From: an uncultured Clostridia bacterium
GTDB taxonomy: Bacteria; Bacillota; Clostridia; Oscillospirales; CAG-382
Reading direction: 5' to 3'
DNA: 13,972 bases
NCBI GenBank assembly: GCA_905235695.1
Contig: CAJOMW010000019.1
Coordinates: 1 to 13,972, forward strand
A program made the translations under genes and the position numbers. Within the stretch, counting starts at the first letter, position 1, and each line of letters opens with the position of its first letter. This document shows positions 6,940 to 13,972 of the stretch, one piece after another. The notes beneath the pieces are model-generated. The model did no database searches. It worked only from the letters and a program-made list of their open reading frames with translations, and was not told the DNA's origin.

Positions 6940-8166
6940 TTATGCAAACAGTGCAAGGAACACGCCTGCCGCAACGGCAGAACCGATAACTCCCGCGACG
7001 TTCGGACCCATTGCGTGCATGAGGAGGAAGTTTGAGGGATTTTCCTTCTGCCCGACCGTCTGTGAAACGCGGGCCGCCATGGGAACCGCAGAAACTCCGG
7101 CGCTTCCGATAAGCGGATTTATCTTGCCGCGAGTGAGGAAGCACATGAGTTTTCCGAACATAACGCCGCCGAACGTAGCAAATGCAAATGCGGTAAGTCC
7201 GAGAATGATTATGAGCAACGTCTTAGGCGCAAGGAAGGTCTCGGCGTCAGCCGTAACGCCAACCGATACGCCAAGGAATATCGTTACTATATTGCAGAGC
7301 TCGTTCTGAGCTGTCTTTGAAAGTCTGTCCGTAACGCCGCACACGTTGAGAAGATTTCCGAGCATGAGGAATCCTACGAGCGGAGCGGCATCGGGAAGGA
7401 TGAGTGCGACGATTGCCGCAACGACTATCGGGAACAGCACCTTTTCTACCTGAGATACAGGACGGAGAGTCTCCATCTTTATCATGCGCTCTTTCTTTGT
7501 GGTAAAGAGCTTCATTATAGGCGGCTGGATTATCGGCACGAGCGCCATGTAAGAGTACGCCGCAACGGCGATGGCTCCGAGAAGCATTGGCGCAAGAGTC
7601 TTCGTGACGTATATTGCCGTCGGTCCGTCAGCACCTCCGATAATACCGATGGAAGCAGCCTCCGCCGGCGAGAACTGCAGACTGCACAAAGCGCCTATAA
7701 ACGCAACGTATATACCGAACTGTGCAGCAGCTCCGAGAAGAAGCGACTTCGGGTTAGCTATAAGAGGTGTGAAGTCGGTCATTGCCCCGACCGCAAGGAA
7801 TATAAGCGACGGATATATACCGAGCTTTACTCCGAGATACAGGAAATCCATAAGTCCGCCGCGTTCTATTACCTCCTGCATAACGAACATCGAGCCGTCC
7901 TCGTGTATGAACAGATCCATGTGGAAAAGCTCTGCTCCGGGAAGGTTTGCGAGAAGCATTCCGAACGCTATGGGAAGCAGGAGCAGCGGCTCGAACTTTT
8001 TTACTATCGCAAGGTACATGAGAACCCCTACGATAACGTACATGATGAGAGTCTTGTAGAAATCTGCGTTGAAGACGGCACTTCCGGCTTCGTTTATATC
8101 AAACAGAAGCTTGTATATGCCGGTAGACTCCCAAAGTTTTATCAAACTATCTAACATATCTGCCAT
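6940..8166 (-). CDS. oadB: Na+-pumping decarboxylase beta subunit (OadB/MmdB/GcdB)
   Basis: This 408-residue integral membrane protein releases CO2 from carboxybiotin and couples it to Na+ export. Hydrophobic segments are spread over the full length, starting at about 38-54. Family signatures include IFLAVGAMTDFTPLIANP (about 122-139) and IGIIGGADGPTAIY with D180, the counterpart of the essential Asp of OadB-type pumps. The late helix region PLIGSAGVSAVPMAARVSQ and LLMHAMGPNVAGVIGS is also present. The length is slightly under the roughly 430 residues of Klebsiella OadB. The ATG at 8166 has AAGGGGG 7 bases upstream, and the gene lies 29 bases after the biotin carrier. OadB, MmdB and GcdB are too alike to name the substrate from this subunit. 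Confidence 0.96.
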   Translation of the reverse strand: MADMLDSLIKLWESTGIYKLLFDINEAGSAVFNADFYKTLIMYVIVGVLMYLAIVKKFEPLLLLPIAFGMLLANLPGAELFHMDLFIHEDGSMFVMQEVIERGGLMDFLYLGVKLGIYPSLIFLAVGAMTDFTPLIANPKSLLLGAAAQFGIYVAFIGALCSLQFSPAEAASIGIIGGADGPTAIYVTKTLAPMLLGAIAVAAYSYMALVPIIQPPIMKLFTTKKERMIKMETLRPVSQVEKVLFPIVVAAIVALILPDAAPLVGFLMLGNLLNVCGVTDRLSKTAQNELCNIVTIFLGVSVGVTADAETFLAPKTLLIIILGLTAFAFATFGGVMFGKLMCFLTRGKINPLIGSAGVSAVPMAARVSQTVGQKENPSNFLLMHAMGPNVAGVIGSAVAAGVFLALFA

Positions 8167-8195
8167 TGATAAGCCCCCTTAAACAGCGCCGGGAC

Positions 8196-8564
8196 TTACG
8201 CAATAGTAACGAGAACGTCGCCTGCGTTTACGGATGAACCCTTCTGAGCAACGACGGACGTTATCTTGCCGTCCTTGGGAGCAGCTATGTCATTTTCCAT
8301 CTTCATTGCCTCAAGAACGCAGATCACGTCGCCTGCCTTGACCGTGTCGCCGACCTTTACGTTAACGCTGAGTACCGTACCGTTCAGGGGCGCATTTACA
8401 GGATCGCCTGCTCCTGCCGGTGCTGCGGGAGCCGTGGGAGCCGCCGCCGGTGCCGCTTTGGGAGCGACGGGAGCTGCAGCAGGTGCCGAGGCAGCTGCGC
8501 CTACTTCTTCTACTATTACGTCGTAAACCGTTCCGTTTACTGTTACACTATACTGTTTTGCCAT
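8196..8564 (-). CDS. Biotin carboxyl carrier protein of the decarboxylase
   Basis: This 122-residue biotin carrier shuttles the carboxyl group between the carboxyltransferases and the membrane pump. It has an N-terminal strand-forming part (about 1-20), an Ala/Pro-rich flexible linker (about 23-52), and a biotinyl domain with EAMKMEN, where K88 is the biotinylation site. The layout matches MmdC/GcdC and the 1.3S subunit of transcarboxylase. No biotin ligase gene is visible here. The gene starts 33 bases after oadG, with AGGAG-like sequence before the ATG. Since the OadA-type subunit lacks its own biotin domain, this is probably the only carrier for both carboxyltransferases of the operon. Confidence 0.95.
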   Translation of the reverse strand: MAKQYSVTVNGTVYDVIVEEVGAAASAPAAAPVAPKAAPAAAPTAPAAPAGAGDPVNAPLNGTVLSVNVKVGDTVKAGDVICVLEAMKMENDIAAPKDGKITSVVAQKGSSVNAGDVLVTIA

Positions 8565-8597
8565 GATAATTCTCCTTTTTGGTATATTCGATATAAA

Positions 8598-8984
8598 TTA
8601 TTTTCTCTTTTTGAATGAAACGACTCTGAAACCGCCGACGGATTCTCCGCTCGCGCCTCTGAAAGCCGATATTGCGGCGGTTATTGCGGCAACGATCTCG
8701 CCTTCGTTTGAAGGAGCCGAGGGAACTGTCTCCATAGCAGAATCCGCTTTGACCGGAGCAGTCTTTTCATCTTTGATTTTCTCGCTCTTTGCCTTCCTCT
8801 TGTTGGGTATCGTATAAAAAGCTATTTTAAAGAGCACCAGAAAGCCCCAGAGCAGAGCGAGGATCCCAAAGACCATAAGTAAGCCGAACAGCGACTTTGA
8901 GAGCGAGTACGAGATTGCCTCGCCAAAAGAATCAAACGGCTTGTTTATGTCATGTTCCAGAAGTCTTATTGCTGTGTTTACCAT
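8598..8984 (-). CDS. oadG: OadG/MmdD-like gamma subunit
   Basis: A 128-residue protein with the OadG-family layout: one membrane helix (about 31-58, SLFGLLMVFGILALLWGF), a charged linker (about 60-90), and a C-terminal piece EIVAAITAAISAF...GGFRVVSFKK. That ending is typical of the cytoplasmic end of OadG/MmdD. In the family it holds the carboxyltransferase to the membrane beta subunit and stabilises the complex. The ATG at 8984 follows an AAAGGA site. It lies 21 bases after the acyl-CoA-type carboxyltransferase gene and 33 before the biotin carrier. Sequence conservation in this family is low, so the call depends on topology, the C-terminal motif and position together. Confidence 0.87.
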   Translation of the reverse strand: MVNTAIRLLEHDINKPFDSFGEAISYSLSKSLFGLLMVFGILALLWGFLVLFKIAFYTIPNKRKAKSEKIKDEKTAPVKADSAMETVPSAPSNEGEIVAAITAAISAFRGASGESVGGFRVVSFKKRK

Positions 8985-9005
8985 CTGTATGACCGTCCTT
9001 TCGCC

Positions 9006-10493
9006 TTACAGCTTCAAAAAGTCGGACTTCATCGAGAGCATGTCAAGCGCAGACGCTATGCGTGCGCGCAGCTGTTCTGCCGGGATGATGTCGTCTATCT
9101 GACCTGCATTTGCGGCAAGGATGGGAGTTGTCATATAGAGCTCGTAATCGGCCTCAAGGGACTTGCGCTTCTCAATAGGCGCCTTTGCGCCTGCGAGCTT
9201 TTCACTCCAGAGCATTGCAACCGACGAAGAAGGCTTGAGAACGCCAATCTTAGCTGAGTCGAGAGCAAATACTATATCTGCGCCGAGAGATTTTGAGCCC
9301 ATAACCGTGAATGCCGTTCCGTATGCCTCGCCTACGTTTACCGTAACGACCGGAACGCTTGCCTTTGCATAGCTTTCGGCAAGTTTTGCGGCAGCCTTCG
9401 GAACTCTTCCGCCGTTTGCCTCGCACTTCTCATCAAATCCTGCCGTTCCTACAAGACTTAATATTGATATGCCAAACGAATCGCAAAGCTCAATGAACGC
9501 CGCCGCTTTCCTCATGCCGCCTGCGCATATCTTGCCGTCCTTATGTGCAGGATTGTTTGCTATTATACCTGTGGGGATACCGCCTATAAACGCAAACGCC
9601 GTAATGAGCGATTTTCCCTTTTCGGGGGTGAGCTCTGTGTACTTTGAACCGTCTGCTATCGAAGCGATAATGTCGTGCGCATCGTAATCGAACTTTGCGG
9701 CGATAGACGCAATTTCGGGGGTTGCTCGGTTAACGTCGTCCTCGTCGCCTGCGTATACGTTCTTATCGAGCCTGTTTGAAGGCAGATATGAAAGAATATC
9801 CTTTGCCTTTGCAATAGCTTCATCTGCGTTTTCTGCATAAGATGCCGCATATCCGTGTTCGGAAGCGTATTTAGCCGTTCCTATGTTCTTGTCGGCGCCT
9901 TCGGAAACGAGAACGTTCGCAGGAGTCTGGGAGAATGACGCGCCTTCGCTTATTATCATGAGGTCGGCTATCGACGCCATGAGAGCGTTTGCTCCGCCTG
10001 CCGAGCCGAGAACTATTGCTATTTCCGGTATTTTGCCCTTAACGGAAGCAGCCTTCTTTATTATCTTTCCGTAGCCGGCGAGGACGTCTATGCCTTCCTC
10101 AACCTTTGCTCCGAGCGAGTCAAAGACCGAGATGACGGGCGCGCCGTTCTTTAAAGCTAAGTCGTAAAGGCCGGCAACCTTTTCGGAAGCCGCCTTTGAG
10201 AAAGCTCCGTTATTTCTTGAAATATCCTGAGAGTACGCAAATACGAGCCTTCCGTCAACAGCTCCGTAGCCGCATACGACGCCCTCGTACTCCTCGGGAT
10301 TTTCCGTTCCTATTTCGTTAGCGTATGCCTTGACATAAGCGCCTATCTCAACAAATGTTCCGTCGTCGAACAGAGTATTCATAACATCGTAAGCGGTTTT
10401 CTTGCCGTTTTTATGAATCTTTGCGGCTTCGGATTTGTCAGAAAGCATCTTTTTCGCCTTGTCAAGCATATCGCTTCTTTTCTGTAAATCCAT
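9006..10493 (-). CDS. Divergent acyl-CoA carboxyltransferase-domain protein (MmdA/12S-like)
   Basis: First gene of the sodium-pump operon, 495 residues, with the two-lobed crotonase-like fold of MmdA, PccB and the transcarboxylase 12S subunit. Family features are LFDDGTFVEIGAYV (about 41-54), GYGAVDGRLVFAYSQD (75-90), IIANNP (310-315) and SKSLGADIVFA (400-410). Several usual active-site signatures are altered. The DSGGARIQEG-type motif reads DSLGAKVEEG (125-134), the CAGG-type loop reads GSAGGANALMASIAD (163-177), VDTPGF reads VGTAGF (348-353), and GGAYGGAY-type reads GEAYGTAF (388-395). By position it would be the carboxyltransferase of a methylmalonyl-CoA- or glutaconyl-CoA-type decarboxylase, but the substrate is uncertain and it may be a distinct subfamily. 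The ATG at 10493 has GGAGG 7 bases upstream. Confidence 0.86.
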   Translation of the reverse strand: MDLQKRSDMLDKAKKMLSDKSEAAKIHKNGKKTAYDVMNTLFDDGTFVEIGAYVKAYANEIGTENPEEYEGVVCGYGAVDGRLVFAYSQDISRNNGAFSKAASEKVAGLYDLALKNGAPVISVFDSLGAKVEEGIDVLAGYGKIIKKAASVKGKIPEIAIVLGSAGGANALMASIADLMIISEGASFSQTPANVLVSEGADKNIGTAKYASEHGYAASYAENADEAIAKAKDILSYLPSNRLDKNVYAGDEDDVNRATPEIASIAAKFDYDAHDIIASIADGSKYTELTPEKGKSLITAFAFIGGIPTGIIANNPAHKDGKICAGGMRKAAAFIELCDSFGISILSLVGTAGFDEKCEANGGRVPKAAAKLAESYAKASVPVVTVNVGEAYGTAFTVMGSKSLGADIVFALDSAKIGVLKPSSSVAMLWSEKLAGAKAPIEKRKSLEADYELYMTTPILAANAGQIDDIIPAEQLRARIASALDMLSMKSDFLKL

Positions 10494-10521
10494 GTGTTTA
10501 CCTCCGGGTTTTATATAAATG

Positions 10522-10557
10522 TTTTAAAGTTTCTCCACTTCTCCCCCATTTTAAAGT
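10522..10557. repeat. Direct repeat next to the operon promoter
   Basis: TTTTAAAGT occurs at 10522-10530 and again at 10549-10557, 27 bases apart from start to start. The second copy ends one base before the -10 box and covers the expected transcription start; the first lies in the leader about 30 bases ahead of the ATG. The placement would suit an operator, but the sequence is A+T rich and short, so chance is a real alternative. Confidence 0.35.
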
Positions 10558-10558
10558 T

Positions 10559-10587
10559 ATTATACTCCGCTCTTCCCAAAATTTCAA
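10559..10587 (-). promoter_or_regulatory. Putative sigma-A promoter of the decarboxylase operon
   Basis: On the minus strand TTGAAA (10582-10587) is followed after 17 bases by TATAAT (10559-10564), a strong match. Transcription would start near 10552 and give a leader of about 60 bases ending in the GGAGG site of the first gene. A TTGACA lies slightly upstream (10594-10599), but its spacing to TATAAT is 29 bases and no -10 lies at 17. Confidence 0.7.
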
Positions 10588-10608
10588 GTAGTTTGTCAAA
10601 AAAACACA

Positions 10609-10647
10609 TATTTTTTTGCAAAAAAATACCGCCGCGTGATGCGGCGG
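10609..10647 (-). terminator. Intrinsic terminator of the ABC exporter operon
   Basis: Read on the minus strand, CCGCCGC, a five-base loop ATCAC and GCGGCGG (10629-10647) are followed by TATTTTTTTGC. This is a G+C-rich hairpin with a T-run, starting 57 bases after the stop of the second ABC gene at 10704. The T-run is the left half of a 20-bp perfect A/T palindrome around GC (10609-10628). It separates the exporter unit from the decarboxylase promoter. Confidence 0.85.
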
Positions 10648-10703
10648 CGAAGCTGATTTATAAGTCCTTTTTAAATCCAAAAATTGCTAACATGAAAAGT
10701 TCG

Positions 10704-12686
10704 TCAATCAAGCTCTTTTTTACCCGTATAAAGCTCGTAATATCTTCCCTTCTGGGCGAGAAGCGTCTCGTGGTCGCCTCTCTCAATTATCTCGCCGTGC
10801 TCAAGCACCATTATAGCCTTTGCATTGCGGACGGTAGACAGGCGGTGAGCTATGACAAAGGTCGTTCTGTTGCTCATAAGTCTGTCCATGCCGTGTTCAA
10901 TATGGCGCTCTGTTCTGGTATCGACAGAGCTTGTCGCTTCGTCAAGCACAAGGATAGGAGCCTTGCTTATTGAAGCGCGGGCAATATTCAGAAGCTGGCG
11001 CTGTCCCTGCGAGAGGTTTGCACCGTCGCCCTCTATGACGGTGTTATAGCCGTTTTCAAGGCGCATTATAAAGCTGTGTGCGCTCGCAGTCTTTGCCGCC
11101 TGTATTACTTCTTCGTCGGTGGCGTCGAGTCTGCCGTAGCGTATGTTTTCCATAACCGTACCGGTAAAGAGGTGTGTGTCCTGCAAAACCATGGCTATAT
11201 TCTTTCTGAGCTCTGCCAGCTTTATATCCTTGATATTTACGCCGTCAATCGTAATCTCTCCGGAGTCTATATCGTAGAAGCGGTTGAGAAGGTTTGTAAT
11301 GGTAGTCTTTCCTGCGCCGGTTGAGCCGACGAAGGCTATCTTCTGACCGGGTTTTGCATAGAGTGAAATATGCTTGAGAATTGTCTTATCTGGATTGTAG
11401 CCGAACGTGACGTCCTTCATCTCGACAAAGCCCTTCATGTTCTCCATATCAGAAGCGTTTTCGGCGTCCTCCGGCTCCTCCTCCATATCAATTATGTTGA
11501 AGACGCGCTCTGCGCCAGCAAGAGCGGAAAATATCGTGCTCATCTGCATTGATATGTTGTTTATCGGGAATGAGAACTGTCTTGAGTAGTTAGCAAAGAC
11601 GGTAAGTGCGCCGGGGGCAAAGCCGGTTGTGCACATGAGAATACCGCCGAGACCTACCGTTATGCCGTAGCTTATCTGAGAGGTATTGCCCATTATCGGT
11701 CCCATTATACTGCCGACAAACTGAGCCATGAACTGCTTGTGGCGCAGGTCGTCGTTGAGAAGTCCGAACTCTTCTACGGTCTCTTCCTCGTGGTTGAACA
11801 CCTTGACTACCTTCTGACCGGTAACGGTTTCTTCTATATATCCGTTTACTGCGCCGAGCGCCGCCTGCTGACCGTTGTAGTATTTTCTGCTGCGCTTGGC
11901 AATAGCCATGCCGCCCTTTGCAAATATAGGCACGAAAAATACGGTGACGAGTGTCAGTATCCAGTTTGTGGTTATCATGAAAATGAACGTGCCGACAAGA
12001 GTTATTACGCCCGAAATAAGCGATACGAGCGTGTTGTCAAGCATTGTTCCTATGTTGTCTATGTCGTTGGTAAAGCGGCTCATTACTTCGCCTGTCGGAT
12101 TGTTGTCGAAAAATCTGACGGGAAGGCGCTGAATCTTGACAAACAGGTCGTTTCTTATGTGCTCTATCGCATTCTGCGACACGCTCATCATAATTCTGCT
12201 CTGAAGATAGGTTGCCACTACGCCTACAACATATACAAGGAGAAGCAGTACGAGCGCCGCGGCGATATATACCATAACTCCGGCAAATCTGTCCGCCGGA
12301 ACGAACGTCTCTATAGCGCCGGAAAAATTATTCATAAAGCCGGTTATCACGTTGTCGGAAAGCTTCTCCATCACGCTGTAATGCGCCTCAAAGTTCGGAG
12401 CGACGTACAGAGCTATCTTGTTTATGATAGGAGCAAGCATGAAAGAGCCTATAAGGCTTGTGACCGTGCTCAAAAGCATGAGAAATACGACGAGAACAAG
12501 TCTGAATTTGTACTTTTCAATATACTTAAAAAGCCTTGAAACGGTGTTCTTGGTATTTTTCGGCTTGCCGGTAGCCATAGGTCCGCGTCTTCCGGGACCG
12601 CGGCCCATGCCGGGACCGGGGCCTTTTTTAGGATCAGAAGCGGCAGCGTTATACTGTTTTTGCAGTTCCTGCAATGATCTTGCCAT
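10704..12686 (-). CDS. ABC exporter half-transporter, catalytic-site subunit
   Basis: A 660-residue fused membrane-ATPase half-transporter of the type I/B exporter class. It has a Gly/Pro/Arg-rich cytoplasmic tail (about 20-45, GPGPGMGRGPGRRG), a six-helix membrane domain (about 55-390), and an ATPase domain. That domain shows Walker A GSTGAGKT (454-461), Q-loop Q502, signature LSQGQ (558-562, non-canonical), Walker B ILVLDE with catalytic E583, and switch H614 in VIAHRLS. Its catalytic residues are intact but its signature is not, the reverse of its neighbour, so the two should form one heterodimer of the TM287/288, LmrCD or BmrCD kind. ATG 12686 is chosen since GGAGG (12697-12701) is 10 bases away; the GTG at 12695 is only 1 base from it and overlaps the previous stop. 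The substrate (drug, lipid or peptide) cannot be told. Confidence 0.94.
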   Translation of the reverse strand: MARSLQELQKQYNAAASDPKKGPGPGMGRGPGRRGPMATGKPKNTKNTVSRLFKYIEKYKFRLVLVVFLMLLSTVTSLIGSFMLAPIINKIALYVAPNFEAHYSVMEKLSDNVITGFMNNFSGAIETFVPADRFAGVMVYIAAALVLLLLVYVVGVVATYLQSRIMMSVSQNAIEHIRNDLFVKIQRLPVRFFDNNPTGEVMSRFTNDIDNIGTMLDNTLVSLISGVITLVGTFIFMITTNWILTLVTVFFVPIFAKGGMAIAKRSRKYYNGQQAALGAVNGYIEETVTGQKVVKVFNHEEETVEEFGLLNDDLRHKQFMAQFVGSIMGPIMGNTSQISYGITVGLGGILMCTTGFAPGALTVFANYSRQFSFPINNISMQMSTIFSALAGAERVFNIIDMEEEPEDAENASDMENMKGFVEMKDVTFGYNPDKTILKHISLYAKPGQKIAFVGSTGAGKTTITNLLNRFYDIDSGEITIDGVNIKDIKLAELRKNIAMVLQDTHLFTGTVMENIRYGRLDATDEEVIQAAKTASAHSFIMRLENGYNTVIEGDGANLSQGQRQLLNIARASISKAPILVLDEATSSVDTRTERHIEHGMDRLMSNRTTFVIAHRLSTVRNAKAIMVLEHGEIIERGDHETLLAQKGRYYELYTGKKELD

Positions 12687-12691
12687 TTTTC

Positions 12692-13972
12692 TCACGCCTC
12701 CTTCTGTCCGTCGGAGCTGTTTTTGCTCTCCATCTGAAGGGTATATATTTCCTTATACTCTTCATTGGAAACCATAAGCTCGTCGTGGCTGCCGATTCCC
12801 GTAATTCTGCCGTCGTTCATGACGATTATCATATCGGCGTCCATTACGGAGGTAATTCTCTGAGCAATGACTATCTTCGTCGAATCCTTGAGGCTCGTTC
12901 TGAACTGCTCGCGTATCTTTGCCTCGGTCGCAGTGTCTACGGCGCTTGTGGAGTCGTCGAGAATGAGTATCTTAGGCTTTTTCAGCAGAGCGCGAGCTAT
13001 ACAGAGCCTCTGCTTCTGACCGCCCGATACGTTTACGCCGCCCTGCTCAAGCTCGGTCTTGTAGCCGTCGGCAAACGAGCGGATAAACCCGTCCGCCTGT
13101 GCGCTTTCAGCGGCGGCGAACATTTCCTCGTCCGAAGCATTGTTATCACCCCAGCGGAGGTTGTCTTCTATCGTTCCCGAGAAGAGAACGTTCTTCTGAA
13201 GCACCATTCCCACGCCGTCTCTGAGATTTACGAGGTTATAATCCCGCACGTTTATGCCGTCGACAAGTATTTCGCCTTCGTCAGCATCGTAAAGGCGCGG
13301 AATAAGCGAGACGAGCGTCGTCTTTCCGCATCCGGTCGAGCCGATTATTCCGACCGTCTGACCGGCGCTTATCTTCAAGTTTATATTGTCAAGAACGCTG
13401 TCCTCGCTGTTTTTATAATAGCGGAAGGTGACGTTTCTGAATTCTATATCGCCCTTTTCGACCTTTGCATCGGGGCAAGCCGCATATATATCGGTTATAT
13501 CGACCTTTTCGTCGAGAACTTCCGATATACGCCTTGCACTTGCTATCGAGCGGGATGACATGACGAAGGTCATAGTCAGCATCATTATTGACATTAGTAT
13601 CTGATTGACGTAGCTGATAAACTGAGAGAGGTCTCCGACCGGCATTACCGGCTCCGCTCCGCCCATGACTATCTGAGAGCCTATCCATACAACTGCCGCA
13701 ATCGTAATGTTCATAAACAGTGTCACGAACGGGTTAATCAGTATCATTACTTTATATGCCGAAATTCCCGATTTTTTAAGATCGCCGTTGGCCTTTTCAA
13801 ATTTTTCCGTCTCAAAGTCCTCCCGCACAAAAGACTTTACGACTCTTACGTTGGTGACGCTCTCCTGCACGGTGGAGTTGAGCCCGTCTATCTTTTCCTG
13901 CACTCTTGAGAATCTCGGAAAGCCTATCTTTATTATTGTGAGTATGGTAAAGAGCATTACCGGTATTGTCAC
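12692..13972 (-). CDS. ABC exporter half-transporter, degenerate-site subunit (partial)
   Basis: The frame is open to the right edge, so the N-terminal part (the first membrane helices) is missing; 426 residues are visible. They comprise the second half of the membrane domain and a full ATPase domain. Numbered from the edge, the motifs are Walker A GSTGCGKT (211-218), Q-loop Q260, signature VSGGQ (315-319), Walker B ILILDD with Asp (D340) where the catalytic Glu is expected, and Gln (Q371, IVIAQRITS) where the switch His is expected. These two changes are the known mark of the degenerate site in heterodimeric exporters. The canonical signature here would serve the active site of the partner. 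The stop at 12692 is 5 bases before the partner's ATG, so the two are tightly coupled. Confidence 0.95.
   Translation of the reverse strand: MTIPVMLFTILTIIKIGFPRFSRVQEKIDGLNSTVQESVTNVRVVKSFVREDFETEKFEKANGDLKKSGISAYKVMILINPFVTLFMNITIAAVVWIGSQIVMGGAEPVMPVGDLSQFISYVNQILMSIMMLTMTFVMSSRSIASARRISEVLDEKVDITDIYAACPDAKVEKGDIEFRNVTFRYYKNSEDSVLDNINLKISAGQTVGIIGSTGCGKTTLVSLIPRLYDADEGEILVDGINVRDYNLVNLRDGVGMVLQKNVLFSGTIEDNLRWGDNNASDEEMFAAAESAQADGFIRSFADGYKTELEQGGVNVSGGQKQRLCIARALLKKPKILILDDSTSAVDTATEAKIREQFRTSLKDSTKIVIAQRITSVMDADMIIVMNDGRITGIGSHDELMVSNEEYKEIYTLQMESKNSSDGQKEA

Noticed and set aside
10594..10599. TTGACA as the -35 of the decarboxylase operon
   Set aside because: The distance to TATAAT is 29 bases; TTGAAA at 10582-10587 has the correct 17-base spacing.
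11739..12539. Plus-strand open frame of 266 codons
   Set aside because: It lies fully antisense to the ABC subunit gene, has no recognisable domain, and has Tyr/His-rich composition typical of a complement frame.
12674..13558. Plus-strand open frame of 294 codons
   Set aside because: It is antisense to two ABC genes and spans their junction, with no domain or convincing ribosome site.

Overview
The window looks like a chromosomal segment of an anaerobic Firmicute of the class Clostridia, most likely the Ruminococcaceae/Oscillospiraceae type found in gut communities. The basis is the dgt-dnaG-sigma factor gene order, a YlmC/YmxH-type sporulation-family protein, a sodium-pump decarboxylase operon, and strong AGGAGG-like ribosome sites at moderate G+C. 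This is inferred from family knowledge; no 16S or marker comparison was possible. Almost everything is on the minus strand, so the functional order reads from the right edge to the left. Coding density is high and no gap exceeds about 210 bases. I saw no tRNA, rRNA, CRISPR array, insertion sequence or prophage.

Right part (13972 to 10704): two adjacent genes encode the halves of a heterodimeric ABC exporter. The upstream half is cut by the window edge and has a degenerate ATPase site (Walker B Asp for Glu, switch Gln for His). The downstream half has the catalytic Glu and His but a changed signature (LSQGQ). A hairpin and T-run at 10609-10647 ends this unit.

Middle part (10587 to 5509): a sigma-A-like promoter (TTGAAA, 17 bp, TATAAT) drives a five-gene operon. 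In order, it encodes a divergent acyl-CoA-type carboxyltransferase, an OadG-like gamma subunit, a biotin carrier protein, the OadB-type Na+-pumping membrane subunit, and an OadA/5S-type carboxyltransferase without its own biotin domain. The operon therefore holds two different carboxyltransferases that can share one biotin carrier and one membrane decarboxylase. This could act as an oxaloacetate decarboxylase, an acyl-CoA decarboxylase, or a transcarboxylase coupled to a Na+ gradient.

Left part (5480 to 1): a small plus-strand YlmC/YmxH-like gene converges on the decarboxylase operon at a strong hairpin and diverges from hflX. Then, on the minus strand, come the ribosome-associated GTPase gene hflX and a replication/transcription cluster: dgt (dNTP triphosphohydrolase), dnaG (primase), and a gene starting with a very long Lys/Ala/Glu-rich tract. 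By position the last is probably the N-terminus of the housekeeping sigma factor RpoD; the conserved sigma regions lie beyond the left edge.

Points most worth a second look are the break in the dnaG reading frame, the unusual low-complexity extension of the presumed sigma factor with a 27-residue repeat, and the two-carboxyltransferase sodium-pump operon with its divergent acyl-CoA-type subunit.
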